From an uncultured Collinsella sp. (GTDB lineage: Bacteria > Actinomycetota > Coriobacteriia > Coriobacteriales > Coriobacteriaceae): a DNA stretch of 5,780 nucleotides. This document shows, in pieces, positions 1-5,219 of the stretch (positions are counted from its first letter, which is position 1; each line of letters opens with the position of its first letter). Location of the stretch: positions 1 through 5,780 of the forward strand of contig CAUGJN010000123.1 in assembly GCA_959599635.1 (NCBI GenBank), in the 5' to 3' direction. Made by a program: the position numbers and the translations under genes. A model generated the notes under the pieces. It was given only the letters and a program-made list of their open reading frames with translations. It was not told the origin of the DNA and searched no databases.

Positions 1-17
1 GTTTCGTGGCGACGGTA

Positions 18-47
18 TTTCGGACACCCTGGGCAGGGTGTCCGAAA
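18..47. repeat. Perfect 13-bp inverted repeat, hairpin after the nuclease-like gene
   Basis: The arms TTTCGGACACCCT (18-30) and AGGGTGTCCGAAA (35-47) are exact reverse complements around a 4-nt loop GGGC. On the minus strand the hairpin begins 17 nt after the stop codon of the gene ending at 65, so it could end that transcript. Neither strand shows a run of T after the stem, so it is not a textbook intrinsic terminator. A dispersed palindromic element or a protein-binding site is the alternative. Confidence 0.6.
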
Positions 48-64
48 GTGGGCAATGCGACCGT

Positions 65-1228
65 TTAGCGACCGATTTGCAGCCAATTGCACAGGACGTT
101 GGCCCGAAGCTCCGTTTCCGCCGTCTTTTGAGCCTCCGTTTTGCACCTATAGCGTAATTCCAAGCGCGAGCAAAGACTTCGCACGATCGCATCGAGCTGC
201 TCGGCATCGTTAAGCATCTCGTGCGTAACTAGAAACACGTCATATCCCATGGTTTGCAGCGCTGTCATGCGTTTGGCATCGTGGTCGAGAACGGCGCCCG
301 TCCCATGGATGACTTCTCCCTGAAGCTCCACGATGCCCGCCTTCATTATGGTCGGATTCACGATCACGATATCCCCGTAGCAGACATTTTGCCCCGCAAT
401 ACTCTGCGCGGATGCGGTCAGCGGCGTAAGGTCGTTGACGTAGACGTTTCGAAAGCCGGCCCCGCCGCGGGAGCGCGGAAGCGACAGCAATAAAATTCCG
501 GCCACCTCGAGCGGGGACGCAGCTATACCCGTCACCATCTGCGCGGCGTTGTAAAACTTCGCGCCCCATTTGCGGCTTTTCATCTTCTTGGCGTACTCAT
601 GAAGTTCATGTAACTCGACGAGCGGCTTTCTCATCCAAAGCGATGTGCCCTTTAGCTTGGTGACCTCTTTAGATTTCTTTTTGCCGTTTGGCCCCTTTAC
701 AGGTTCCATGACATTTACGCGCGCATAGACGCGCTTCCATGGCGCTTCGTCCTGGCTTTCATCGAGGTCAAAGAGGGATTCGGTGGTGGCCTCTTTGGCG
801 GCATTTTTGGCGGTATCTTTGGCCTTGCGCAGCTCTGCTTCGACCGCGGCGGTGGGCTCAAAGACGGAGAACCATCCGCAGAATTCATACATGGCAAGGA
901 CAAGATCCATGGGAGACAAAAAGCGCGCCATGGTAAATAGCGTCGCAAGCGGATTGGTTACCCTAAAGCCCATCGGGGTTTCCAGAGTCGAGTCCACCCC
1001 CGAAGCGTCTTCGCAGTGGATAGTTGTTCGTAATACCGAATGGTAGTTAACGCCGCCGGTCGCTGTCGTAGTAATAATCGGCGTCTTAAAGACGTCTTTT
1101 GTGAATGGCGATTTTGCGAGAGCGCCCCAGCCGTCATCGGAGCTTGGTAGGCGCGGGTAGAGGTCGCGCACCTGCGGTGGGCAGCGCCAGTAGCGGAATG
1201 CGGTGTTTGCGCAGACGATTTCGTCCAT
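65..1228 (-). CDS. PD-(D/E)XK-like (Vsr/DUF559-type) nuclease-fold protein
   Basis: This is a protein of about 387 residues that I recognise as resembling a family seen in Coriobacteriia whose C-terminal half has a Vsr/DUF559-like endonuclease core. Visible pieces, numbered from the upstream ATG, are a helical segment at about 94-120 (NPLATLF...YEFCGWF), a lysine-rich low-complexity stretch at about 132-200, the segment SPLEVAGILLLSLPRSRGGA at 240-259, and a core with D288 (YGDIVIV), E303 in VELQGEVIH, DHDAKR at 317-322 and GYDVFLVT at 330-337. The catalytic E-x-K or E-x-D of the fold reads E-x-Q here, so activity is uncertain. Start choice: the ribosome site AGGGGAG abuts a first ATG (1232-1234) and lies 6 nt before a second ATG (1226-1228), so I prefer the second. 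The gene stands alone. Its role is unknown; defence or mobile-element linkage is an inference. The gene is clearly real; its function is moderately supported. Confidence 0.8.
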   Translation of the reverse strand: MDEIVCANTAFRYWRCPPQVRDLYPRLPSSDDGWGALAKSPFTKDVFKTPIITTTATGGVNYHSVLRTTIHCEDASGVDSTLETPMGFRVTNPLATLFTMARFLSPMDLVLAMYEFCGWFSVFEPTAAVEAELRKAKDTAKNAAKEATTESLFDLDESQDEAPWKRVYARVNVMEPVKGPNGKKKSKEVTKLKGTSLWMRKPLVELHELHEYAKKMKSRKWGAKFYNAAQMVTGIAASPLEVAGILLLSLPRSRGGAGFRNVYVNDLTPLTASAQSIAGQNVCYGDIVIVNPTIMKAGIVELQGEVIHGTGAVLDHDAKRMTALQTMGYDVFLVTHEMLNDAEQLDAIVRSLCSRLELRYRCKTEAQKTAETELRANVLCNWLQIGR

Positions 1229-1280
1229 TTGCATCTCCCCTGGTATCGGCCATTGACCGCGCGGATTGCGGACATCGCCG

Positions 1281-1286
1281 ATTATC
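1281..1286 (-). promoter_or_regulatory. Possible -10 element for the nuclease-like gene
   Basis: The minus strand reads GATAAT here (five of six consensus positions), about 53 nt upstream of the preferred ATG. No convincing -35 hexamer is seen 16-18 nt further upstream, so this is a weak call. Confidence 0.25.
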
Positions 1287-1309
1287 TACTGGGGCATCAT
1301 GCGGGTAAG

Positions 1310-1445
1310 TACCGGAAGCTGACCAAACGCTGACCAAAAGCTTGACGCAATCTGTTGAAAAGTCGCCATAGGCGTGAACGTACTGGTACGAGCTGTGAGC
1401 GAGTGGTACCTGTCTCCACAATTGCGCATAGATTACGCAGAGAAT
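1310..1445 (-). pseudogene. Possible remnant of a tyrosine recombinase C-terminus
   Basis: In the minus frame opened by a TGA at 1446-1448, the translation contains LAHSSYQYVHAYGDF. This resembles the end of tyrosine recombinases: an LGHSS-like box with a Tyr nine residues after the His, as in XerD-type enzymes, followed by a short helix-like tail (VKLLVSVWSA). The upstream catalytic domain is absent, the frame is closed by stops, and its 3' part runs on into the 5' end of the nuclease-like gene. It lies beside a tRNA gene, a usual home for integrases. The resemblance is short and could be chance. Confidence 0.2.
1318..1339. repeat. Two tandem copies of an 11-bp unit
   Basis: GCTGACCAAAC (1318-1328) is followed directly by GCTGACCAAAA (1329-1339), with one difference in the last base. 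It lies within the gene-poor stretch between the nuclease-like gene and the tRNA terminator. It could be a local slip duplication or a pair of protein-binding sites. Confidence 0.5.
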
Positions 1446-1551
1446 TCAATGAATGAACGCAGACGCATTTTGCAAAACGAGTAATGAAGACACCTAAAGT
1501 GAACTGCGTAACATATATCGCCTTAGGTAACTTCGCTTCGATTTTGGTGTC

Positions 1552-1587
1552 AAAAAGAAAAAGGCCAGAGGCTTAATACCTCTGACC
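1552..1587 (-). terminator. Intrinsic terminator of the tRNA-Val transcript
   Basis: Read on the minus strand, the stem GGTCAGAGG / CCTCTGGCC (nine pairs, one of them G-T) closes a 7-nt loop and is followed at once by TTTTTCTTTTT. It lies 11 nt after the CCA end of the tRNA. It is a classic Rho-independent terminator and separates the tRNA from the nuclease-like gene. Confidence 0.93.
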
Positions 1588-1598
1588 TGCTCTTTTGA

Positions 1599-1673
1599 TG
1601 GTGGGCGATACAAGATTCGAACTTGTGACCCCATCCGTGTGAAGGATATGCTCTACCCCTGAGCCAATCGCCC
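1599..1673 (-). tRNA. tRNA-Val, anticodon CAC
   Basis: A complete 75-nt cloverleaf folds on the minus strand. The acceptor GGGCGAT pairs with ATCGCCC. The D arm is GCTC/GAGC with a 7-nt loop, and the anticodon arm is TATCC/GGATG with loop TTCACAC. The variable loop has 5 nt, and the T arm is ACAAG/CTTGT with loop TTCGAAT. The discriminator is A, and the 3' CCA is encoded. The anticodon CAC at 1639-1641 reads GUG (Val). A promoter lies upstream and an intrinsic terminator downstream, so it is a single-gene transcript. Its 3' end could serve as an integration site, but I see no second copy of that end in the window. Confidence 0.95.
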
Positions 1674-1693
1674 GTCGCCTTTCGGCAAAAGTG

Positions 1694-1723
1694 ATACTAA
1701 CATAGCCGCGCGTGGTTTACCAA
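1694..1723 (-). promoter_or_regulatory. Probable promoter of tRNA-Val
   Basis: On the minus strand there is a TTGGTA (-35, four of six, at 1718-1723), an 18-nt spacer and TAGTAT (-10, at 1694-1699). The -10 is preceded by the extended motif TG plus one base (1700-1702). It lies about 20 nt before the mature tRNA 5' end, which fits a short leader removed by RNase P. Confidence 0.5.
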
Positions 1724-1827
1724 GAACTTTTTGCCCTCGATTTTAAATTCGTGGGCGCAAGCCGCGTCATCGCACCTAAGGCAACCAGCAAACCGCCAGC
1801 TAAACCGCCCTTTATCGTTTGATCCAC
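1717..1827 (-). CDS. Possible 36-codon hydrophobic small ORF
   Basis: A GTG-started frame overlaps the last codons of the DUF3825 gene in another frame and ends in TAA shortly before the tRNA promoter. It encodes a Gly/Leu/Ala-rich hydrophobic core (GGLAGGLLVALGAM) and a basic tail (LKSRAKSSW), a profile like a short membrane peptide or a small toxin. Upstream there is only a weak GAG. The tRNA -35 lies inside its last codons. It may well be non-coding. Confidence 0.2.
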   Translation of the reverse strand: MDQTIKGGLAGGLLVALGAMTRLAPTNLKSRAKSSW

Positions 1828-2600
1828 GAAGTCTCGGGGCGGCAAATGAGTCGTGCGTTGTTGTAGGCCATGTCGAGTGTGAGGCAGGTGCGTGCGGCGT
1901 AAAAGCCGTCCTCGCGCTGGATGGTCAGCGCCAGCTCGGGCTTGTCGCCGGTCAGGCACAGCGGCAGCAGCAGTTGGATCCGGCCGCCGTAGAACTGCGG
2001 CACCGCGAGCGTGTAGTTGGCGGCGGCGCGGCGAGCGGCCTCGACGACGGCGCCCTCAAAGGCGCGGCGCAGCAGCAGCGAGTTGCCCTCCCCCATCAGG
2101 CTGGCGGGAATACGCGTAAGGTTTTCCTCGTCGCCCAGAATGTGGTCGATGTTGGAGCGGATGGGCAGTCGATAGTCAAAAACCAGCTCGGAGGGGTCCT
2201 CGGCAAAGCGCACGCGACACGGCAGGTACTCAAACGAGACCAGCATGGGGTCGCTTTCCTTAAAGAAGCCCTTTAAAAACCAGCGCTGGCGCGCGTCGGG
2301 CTTGGTGTTGGGCTCAAACAGGCCGTAGATGGTCTCGTAGCGGCGCGTGTACAGGCCGGTGTTGAACAGGCAGCGGTCGTCGTCGAACACCAGCGGCAGG
2401 TTGGACGGCGCGGTCTGGTTCACGTCGCGCTCGGTCAGGAACACCGCGCGGCTAAACGAAAACGACAGGTAGTTTTTGAGGATGCGGTTGCTGGGACCCC
2501 AGTCTTCGGGATCGGCGAGGTCGGCCAGGCGGTCGTAGCAGGGCTCGGGGCAAAACGCGAAGTCGTACACATTGCTGCACAAGGTGATGGGGATCTCCAT
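1812..2600 (-). CDS. DUF3825 domain protein
   Basis: I recognise this protein of about 262 residues as a DUF3825 family member across nearly its full length. From the ATG the order is VYDFAF near 11-16, ILKNYLSFSF at 40-49, FNTGL at 79-83, NIDHIL at 150-155, PQFYGGRIQLLLPLCL at 201-216 and TLDMAYNNARLICRP at 241-255. These conserved blocks mark the family. I know of no established biochemical function. I chose the ATG at 2598-2600, with GGAAG four nt upstream; a TTG at 2613-2615 in the same frame is an alternative (267 residues). It follows the Doc/Fic-like gene by 45 nt in the same frame and is probably cotranscribed. I see no promoter of its own and no clear terminator after it. Confidence 0.88.
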   Translation of the reverse strand: MEIPITLCSNVYDFAFCPEPCYDRLADLADPEDWGPSNRILKNYLSFSFSRAVFLTERDVNQTAPSNLPLVFDDDRCLFNTGLYTRRYETIYGLFEPNTKPDARQRWFLKGFFKESDPMLVSFEYLPCRVRFAEDPSELVFDYRLPIRSNIDHILGDEENLTRIPASLMGEGNSLLLRRAFEGAVVEAARRAAANYTLAVPQFYGGRIQLLLPLCLTGDKPELALTIQREDGFYAARTCLTLDMAYNNARLICRPETSWIKR

Positions 2601-2645
2601 ATGGCTTCCAATCAAGATAATGGCAGGCGTGCGGATGCTTAGATT

Positions 2646-3161
2646 CTATTCGTGCGACGGGTCGCCCGTGCCCGCAACGCAACCGCGGAGCAGCTCTTCG
2701 GCGAGGTCGGCGCGAGATCGGTTTCCGGAAACGAGGTCCTGGATCCAAGCGTAGTACTGGTTGTCTTTTGCCTCCGGGCTGTCGGACAGCACGACCGGAC
2801 TGCCGACGAGCCTTAGAACGGACAACGCGAAGACAAGGCTGGTGCGTTTGTTGCCGTCCTCAAAGATGTGGTCCTTGACCATGTGCTCGGCGACGTAGGT
2901 GGCCTGGTCAAAGATGTCTGCGAAGCGATCGGTTGGCGATTGGCCGAATATCGTGCAGAATGCACCCGCAAGCACGGACTCGATGCGTCCAAGCTCAAGC
3001 GCGGCACGGTCGCCTGTGGCGTCGGTCGTATAGCAACGCCCGACCGTCATCAGCGCGCTGTGTAGGCGCATCACGGCCGCGGCCATAGCTTCGAGCGAAC
3101 CGGCATCATCGAGCACGAGCGGCGCTAACGGATGCGCGCCTCGCTGCGTAGCCGCCATCAT
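2646..3161 (-). CDS. Doc/Fic-family toxin-like protein
   Basis: The 171-residue protein carries HIFEDGNKRT at 98-107. This is the Fic-family active-site signature in the Doc-like form, with NKR where classical Fic enzymes have NGR. Known Fic proteins transfer AMP to hydroxyl side chains, while Doc phosphorylates EF-Tu; which reaction applies here cannot be told from sequence. A segment at about 58-72 (GRIESVLAGAF) resembles the Doc region before the active site. Doc of phage P1 is 126 residues, so this protein has an N-terminal addition. GGAG lies five nt before the first ATG, and a second ATG follows directly. The start overlaps the preceding 61-codon gene by four nt (ATGA), an arrangement typical of a toxin translated with its antitoxin. 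I see no inhibitory (S/T)xxxE(G/N) helix, so inhibition would have to come from a partner protein. Confidence 0.88.
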   Translation of the reverse strand: MMAATQRGAHPLAPLVLDDAGSLEAMAAAVMRLHSALMTVGRCYTTDATGDRAALELGRIESVLAGAFCTIFGQSPTDRFADIFDQATYVAEHMVKDHIFEDGNKRTSLVFALSVLRLVGSPVVLSDSPEAKDNQYYAWIQDLVSGNRSRADLAEELLRGCVAGTGDPSHE

Positions 3162-3343
3162 GAGTTCTCCAAGAGTCTGAGCGCGTTGGGCATGGCAGCG
3201 ATGGTTAACTCAACTGCATGGTCGATCGACATAAAGCTGTCGAGCAAAATCGGTGATGCTGAATTTGCCTCGTGCGCTACTGAGTAATCTTCTTGAGTAG
3301 CACGACCAGTGCCGTCATCTGGCTGAACATGACTCCAAAGCAT
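3158..3343 (-). CDS. Small protein (61 aa), candidate antitoxin for the Doc/Fic gene
   Basis: I do not recognise a known domain. The protein begins MLWSHVQPDDGT, nearly the same start as the 92-residue protein at 5220-5498, and the DNA of these first 12 codons matches at 32 of 36 positions. After that the two diverge completely. Its C-terminal part (about 38-61, MSIDHAVELTIAAMPNALRL) looks helical. AAAGGAG lies six nt before the ATG and overlaps the stop codon of the XRE gene; the 3' end overlaps the Doc/Fic start by four nt. Position and size suggest an antitoxin, but it does not look like Phd. It could also be a chimera formed by a deletion that joined the start of a 92-residue-type gene to the tail of an older antitoxin. 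Confidence 0.7.
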   Translation of the reverse strand: MLWSHVQPDDGTGRATQEDYSVAHEANSASPILLDSFMSIDHAVELTIAAMPNALRLLENS

Positions 3344-3354
3344 ATGCGTCTCCT

Positions 3355-4023
3355 TTATAGCTTTACAGACGAAATAGCCTGCGAGTCGTACTCCAGAGCA
3401 ATCGGTTGCCAGACGAGGTCTTCGATGGTGCAGTGTAGGGTGTCTGCAAGCGCCAATGCCGAGGAAACCGAGGCGCGGCGTAGGTCGAGCTGGTTCTGCT
3501 CGTAGAGTTGTATGGCGCGAAGCTTAACCCCCGATTGGGCGGCGAGCTGTTTTTGCGTTAGTCCGGCAGCCTTTCGTGCCGCCTTGAGGCCCTTTTTGTC
3601 TGCTTGGGCGTTGTTCCATTTTTCGATGACAATCTGGGCGAATTTATCTTCGGAGGCCTCGTGGAGCGGATGGTACGAGCCGATGATCCAATCGAGCGGA
3701 GCGACTTCGAGTAGCTTATTAAAGCCCAAGCTGCTCATCCATTGCGTATAGGCCATAACCCACCCCGCCCAATACTGAGGCGAACGGTCGAACGGATAGG
3801 TCTCCCTACATCTGACGGGGGTCAGTCCCGCATGGGCGATAATATCGCGCGCGAGCTCGTCGCCCGTCATGCCGCAGACGACGCGAGGCATACCGCGCTC
3901 AAACTGTTTCATCTCAAGAGCGTTCGACATGATCGCCGTCAACTCGGCTGGAGTCAGCCCTTGGTCACAGAGAGCAAAATCGACCGCCTCGCCCAGCGTT
4001 CTCATTGCATCCTCGAGATACAT
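3355..4023 (-). CDS. XRE-family regulator, probable antitoxin to DUF3990
   Basis: The C-terminal third is a Cro/CI-type helix-turn-helix: LKAARKAAGLTQKQLAAQSG followed by VKLRAIQLYEQNQLDLRRAS and a closing helix ending CTIEDLVW. The N-terminal part (YLEDAMRTLGEAVDFAL, then GMPRVVCGMTGDELARD, then SPQYWAGWVMAYTQWM) is the domain I know from regulators encoded beside DUF3990 genes. It probably neutralises the upstream gene product and represses the operon through the paired palindromes at 4711-4753. I chose the ATG at 4021-4023 (222 residues): the preceding stop and this start read TGA-G-ATG, implying coupled translation, and family members often begin near YLEDAM. An upstream ATG at 4042-4044 (229 residues) is possible. 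Confidence 0.88.
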   Translation of the reverse strand: MYLEDAMRTLGEAVDFALCDQGLTPAELTAIMSNALEMKQFERGMPRVVCGMTGDELARDIIAHAGLTPVRCRETYPFDRSPQYWAGWVMAYTQWMSSLGFNKLLEVAPLDWIIGSYHPLHEASEDKFAQIVIEKWNNAQADKKGLKAARKAAGLTQKQLAAQSGVKLRAIQLYEQNQLDLRRASVSSALALADTLHCTIEDLVWQPIALEYDSQAISSVKL

Positions 4024-4024
4024 C

Positions 4025-4693
4025 TCACTGTAGGCGTGGGTCATCGCCCGTCATCCCCTCTCGAATGATATCGACGATACGTATTCCCTCAAACGGGTTT
4101 TCGGCAAGGAGCTCCCGATGCTGCGCCCTTGCCGCTTCATCTCGTTCCTTGGCCAATGGACCATACAGAGCTTGCTGCGCACGTTCAAATCCAGCAAAAC
4201 GAATGCTCTTAAACGCACGCTTGCTTTTGAGCACAATCTGCTCTCCCAAGTTGCCGAGCCTCATGGATCGACCCAACTGATCGACGGTAATCGTATTGTT
4301 TACAAAAGCCCTGGCATAGCTAAAGTACGAGTCGTCCGCGCGCCATCCCCTTATTATGTCGCAAGCGCTCGTGTTAGGTAGAAAGTGATCGTGGAGATAT
4401 TCGCACGCCCCCACGGCAATGGCGGTATCTTTGCGAAAAGAACGATGCTCAACGAGCAACGCTATCCAATGCAGGACGCAATATTGCGGCGATAGCAAGT
4501 CGAGAGCTTTGAGATCGGCTATATCGAGTTCATAGCGATTCGCAAAGCCATCGGCATCACGCGAGCATGCCCATTCCCTTGCAAGGTCGAGGCTCTCTGT
4601 GCAATAGAATCCCTGTCCATAGTCGTTATGGACTTTACCCAGGCCAGGTTGAGGGGTCTCAATGATTTTCTGAGAACCATGCCACAGTTCCAC
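4025..4693 (-). CDS. DUF3990 protein, ADP-ribosyltransferase-like probable toxin
   Basis: The 222-residue protein matches DUF3990 along its length: LWHGS at 3-7, NDYGQGFYCTE at 23-33, LAREWA at 37-42, RADDSYFSYARAF at 118-130, and LGNLGEQIVLKSKRAF at 146-161. As I recall the family belongs to the ADP-ribosyltransferase superfamily; by that reading H5 and the GFYCTE strand would help bind NAD, and E151 is a candidate catalytic acid. The target is unknown. The start is GTG (4691-4693) with AGGAG six nt upstream. It is the first gene after a promoter set between two palindromic operators and is followed by an XRE regulator one nt beyond its stop. Toxin-first order with an autoregulating antitoxin second is my inference. 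Residues 180-222 form a charged tail that may be helical. Confidence 0.87.
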   Translation of the reverse strand: MELWHGSQKIIETPQPGLGKVHNDYGQGFYCTESLDLAREWACSRDADGFANRYELDIADLKALDLLSPQYCVLHWIALLVEHRSFRKDTAIAVGACEYLHDHFLPNTSACDIIRGWRADDSYFSYARAFVNNTITVDQLGRSMRLGNLGEQIVLKSKRAFKSIRFAGFERAQQALYGPLAKERDEAARAQHRELLAENPFEGIRIVDIIREGMTGDDPRLQ

Positions 4694-4699
4694 GCGAGT

Positions 4700-4704
4700 C
4701 TCCT
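4700..4704 (-). promoter_or_regulatory. Ribosome binding site deciding the GTG start of DUF3990
   Basis: The minus strand reads AGGAG six nt before the GTG at 4691-4693. No ATG in this frame fits as well, since the LWHGS motif begins two codons later. Confidence 0.8.
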
Positions 4705-4710
4705 AACAGG

Positions 4711-4726
4711 TATCGCTCTAGCGTTA
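4711..4726. promoter_or_regulatory. Operator-like palindrome A
   Basis: TATCGCTCTAGCGTTA is a 7-2-7 palindrome with one mismatched pair. It lies just downstream of the -10 element, over the expected transcription start of the DUF3990 operon. A dimer of the XRE regulator bound here would block transcription. The assignment to that regulator is inference. Confidence 0.6.
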
Positions 4727-4733
4727 GTATAAC
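4726..4733 (-). promoter_or_regulatory. Extended -10 promoter of the DUF3990 operon
   Basis: The minus strand reads TATACT (4726-4731) preceded by TG plus one base (about 4732-4734), an extended -10. No good -35 is present 17 nt upstream, where palindrome B lies instead. The predicted start is near 4719, giving a leader of about 25 nt with the AGGAG site. The element is flanked on both sides by the palindromes. Confidence 0.65.
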
Positions 4734-4737
4734 AAAC

Positions 4738-4753
4738 TATCGCTAGAGCGATA
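4738..4753. promoter_or_regulatory. Operator-like palindrome B
   Basis: TATCGCTAGAGCGATA is a perfect 7-2-7 palindrome over the spacer and -35 region of the DUF3990 promoter. Its centre is 27 bp from that of palindrome A. Two sites flanking a -10 are typical of autorepressed toxin-antitoxin promoters. Confidence 0.65.
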
Positions 4754-4797
4754 CCTGTATTCAAAGAGCAAGAGGGTGTCTGGAACCGAGTTTGAGT

Positions 4798-4905
4798 TCA
4801 ATACTGGCTTCTAAGACTCGCCGAGTCCGGAAGTATGCGACAAAATTCAGACTTGCTGATCACGCCGGAGCACACTAACGCCTCGTCCTGCTTACAGAGC
4901 TTCAT
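4798..4905 (-). CDS. Possible 35-codon ORF after the MNT gene
   Basis: The ATG lies inside the last codons of the nucleotidyltransferase gene in another frame and the ORF ends at a TGA (4798-4800). It begins MKLCKQDEALV. MNT genes usually have a HEPN gene of 100 or more residues at this position, and the N-terminus could be a short remnant of one, but no RxxxxxH HEPN motif is present. No separate ribosome site is evident. It may be non-coding. Confidence 0.2.
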   Translation of the reverse strand: MKLCKQDEALVCSGVISKSEFCRILPDSASLRSQY

Positions 4906-5191
4906 AGACACGCACCTCATCTTGCTCGATGCTTTTGCGGAATGCCGGGCGCATGTGCTCTGGTGGGTTGGTGACGATATCAACCTTTCGCCCAAGTTCC
5001 CTCTCGAGCTCATGGGAGAGTTCGTAAAGCGTGCCGAACGTCATGGTGTTGCCGCAGACCAGGCGCAAGTCAATATCGCTATCGGGCGTTTGCTCGCCTC
5101 GGGCAAACGAGCCAAATAAATATGCTTCGCTGACGTCGTATTGAGCCAGCACGCGAGAGGCGGAGGTGGATATGTCGATAGGCGAAATCAT
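4892..5191 (-). CDS. Minimal nucleotidyltransferase (MNT/MntA type)
   Basis: The 99-residue protein is a complete MNT domain of the DNA polymerase beta superfamily. It has GSFARG at 27-32, then DSDIDL at 37-42 giving two metal-binding aspartates (D39 and D41), and KVDIV at 69-73 giving the third (D71). All three catalytic positions are present, so it is probably active. In HEPN-MNT systems the MNT protein is the antitoxin and inactivates its HEPN partner by adding AMP residues to a tyrosine. Here no HEPN gene follows; instead a 92-codon gene of unknown function lies 28 nt upstream. The ATG at 5189-5191 is the first start possible, because a TAA lies one codon upstream in frame. The ribosome site is poor, suggesting translation depends on the upstream gene. 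Confidence 0.9.
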   Translation of the reverse strand: MISPIDISTSASRVLAQYDVSEAYLFGSFARGEQTPDSDIDLRLVCGNTMTFGTLYELSHELERELGRKVDIVTNPPEHMRPAFRKSIEQDEVRVYEAL

Positions 5192-5219
5192 GGGTTATTT
5201 GCCGTTCAACAGTAGAACG

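Larger units (their letters stand above)
1229..1551. other. 323-bp stretch without an intact gene
   Basis: This interval holds the ribosome site and weak promoter of the nuclease-like gene, the 11-bp tandem repeat and the possible recombinase remnant. Near its right edge is a loose inverted repeat (GACACCTAAA at 1489-1498 against TTTTGGTGTC at 1542-1551, nine of ten bases pairing, 43 nt apart). No intact coding region with a ribosome site is seen on either strand. Confidence 0.6.
4706..4758. repeat. 18-bp perfect inverted repeat over the DUF3990 promoter
   Basis: The arms ACAGGTATCGCTCTAGCG (4706-4723) and CGCTAGAGCGATACCTGT (4741-4758) are exact reverse complements around an AT-rich 17-nt centre. 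Each arm contains most of one smaller palindrome, so the whole is a pair of operator-like sites facing each other rather than a terminator. Confidence 0.85.

Noticed and set aside
1489..1551. Loose inverted repeat GACACCTAAA / TTTTGGTGTC
   Set aside because: One mismatch, a 43-nt loop and no adjacent gene end; too weak to call a structure.
1599..1609. tRNA 3' end as an attachment site with a second copy in the window
   Set aside because: I looked for another copy of the terminal TGGTGGGCGAT and found none, so no att pair can be claimed.
1731..2276. Long plus-strand frame of 181 codons
   Set aside because: It lies opposite the DUF3825 gene, has low-complexity composition and no recognisable motif, and is an antisense shadow of a GC-rich gene.
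4814..4828. Small hairpin AGACTC-GCC-GAGTCC after the MNT gene
   Set aside because: Only six pairs, one of them G-T in the minus-strand transcript, and no T-run, so not a supported terminator.
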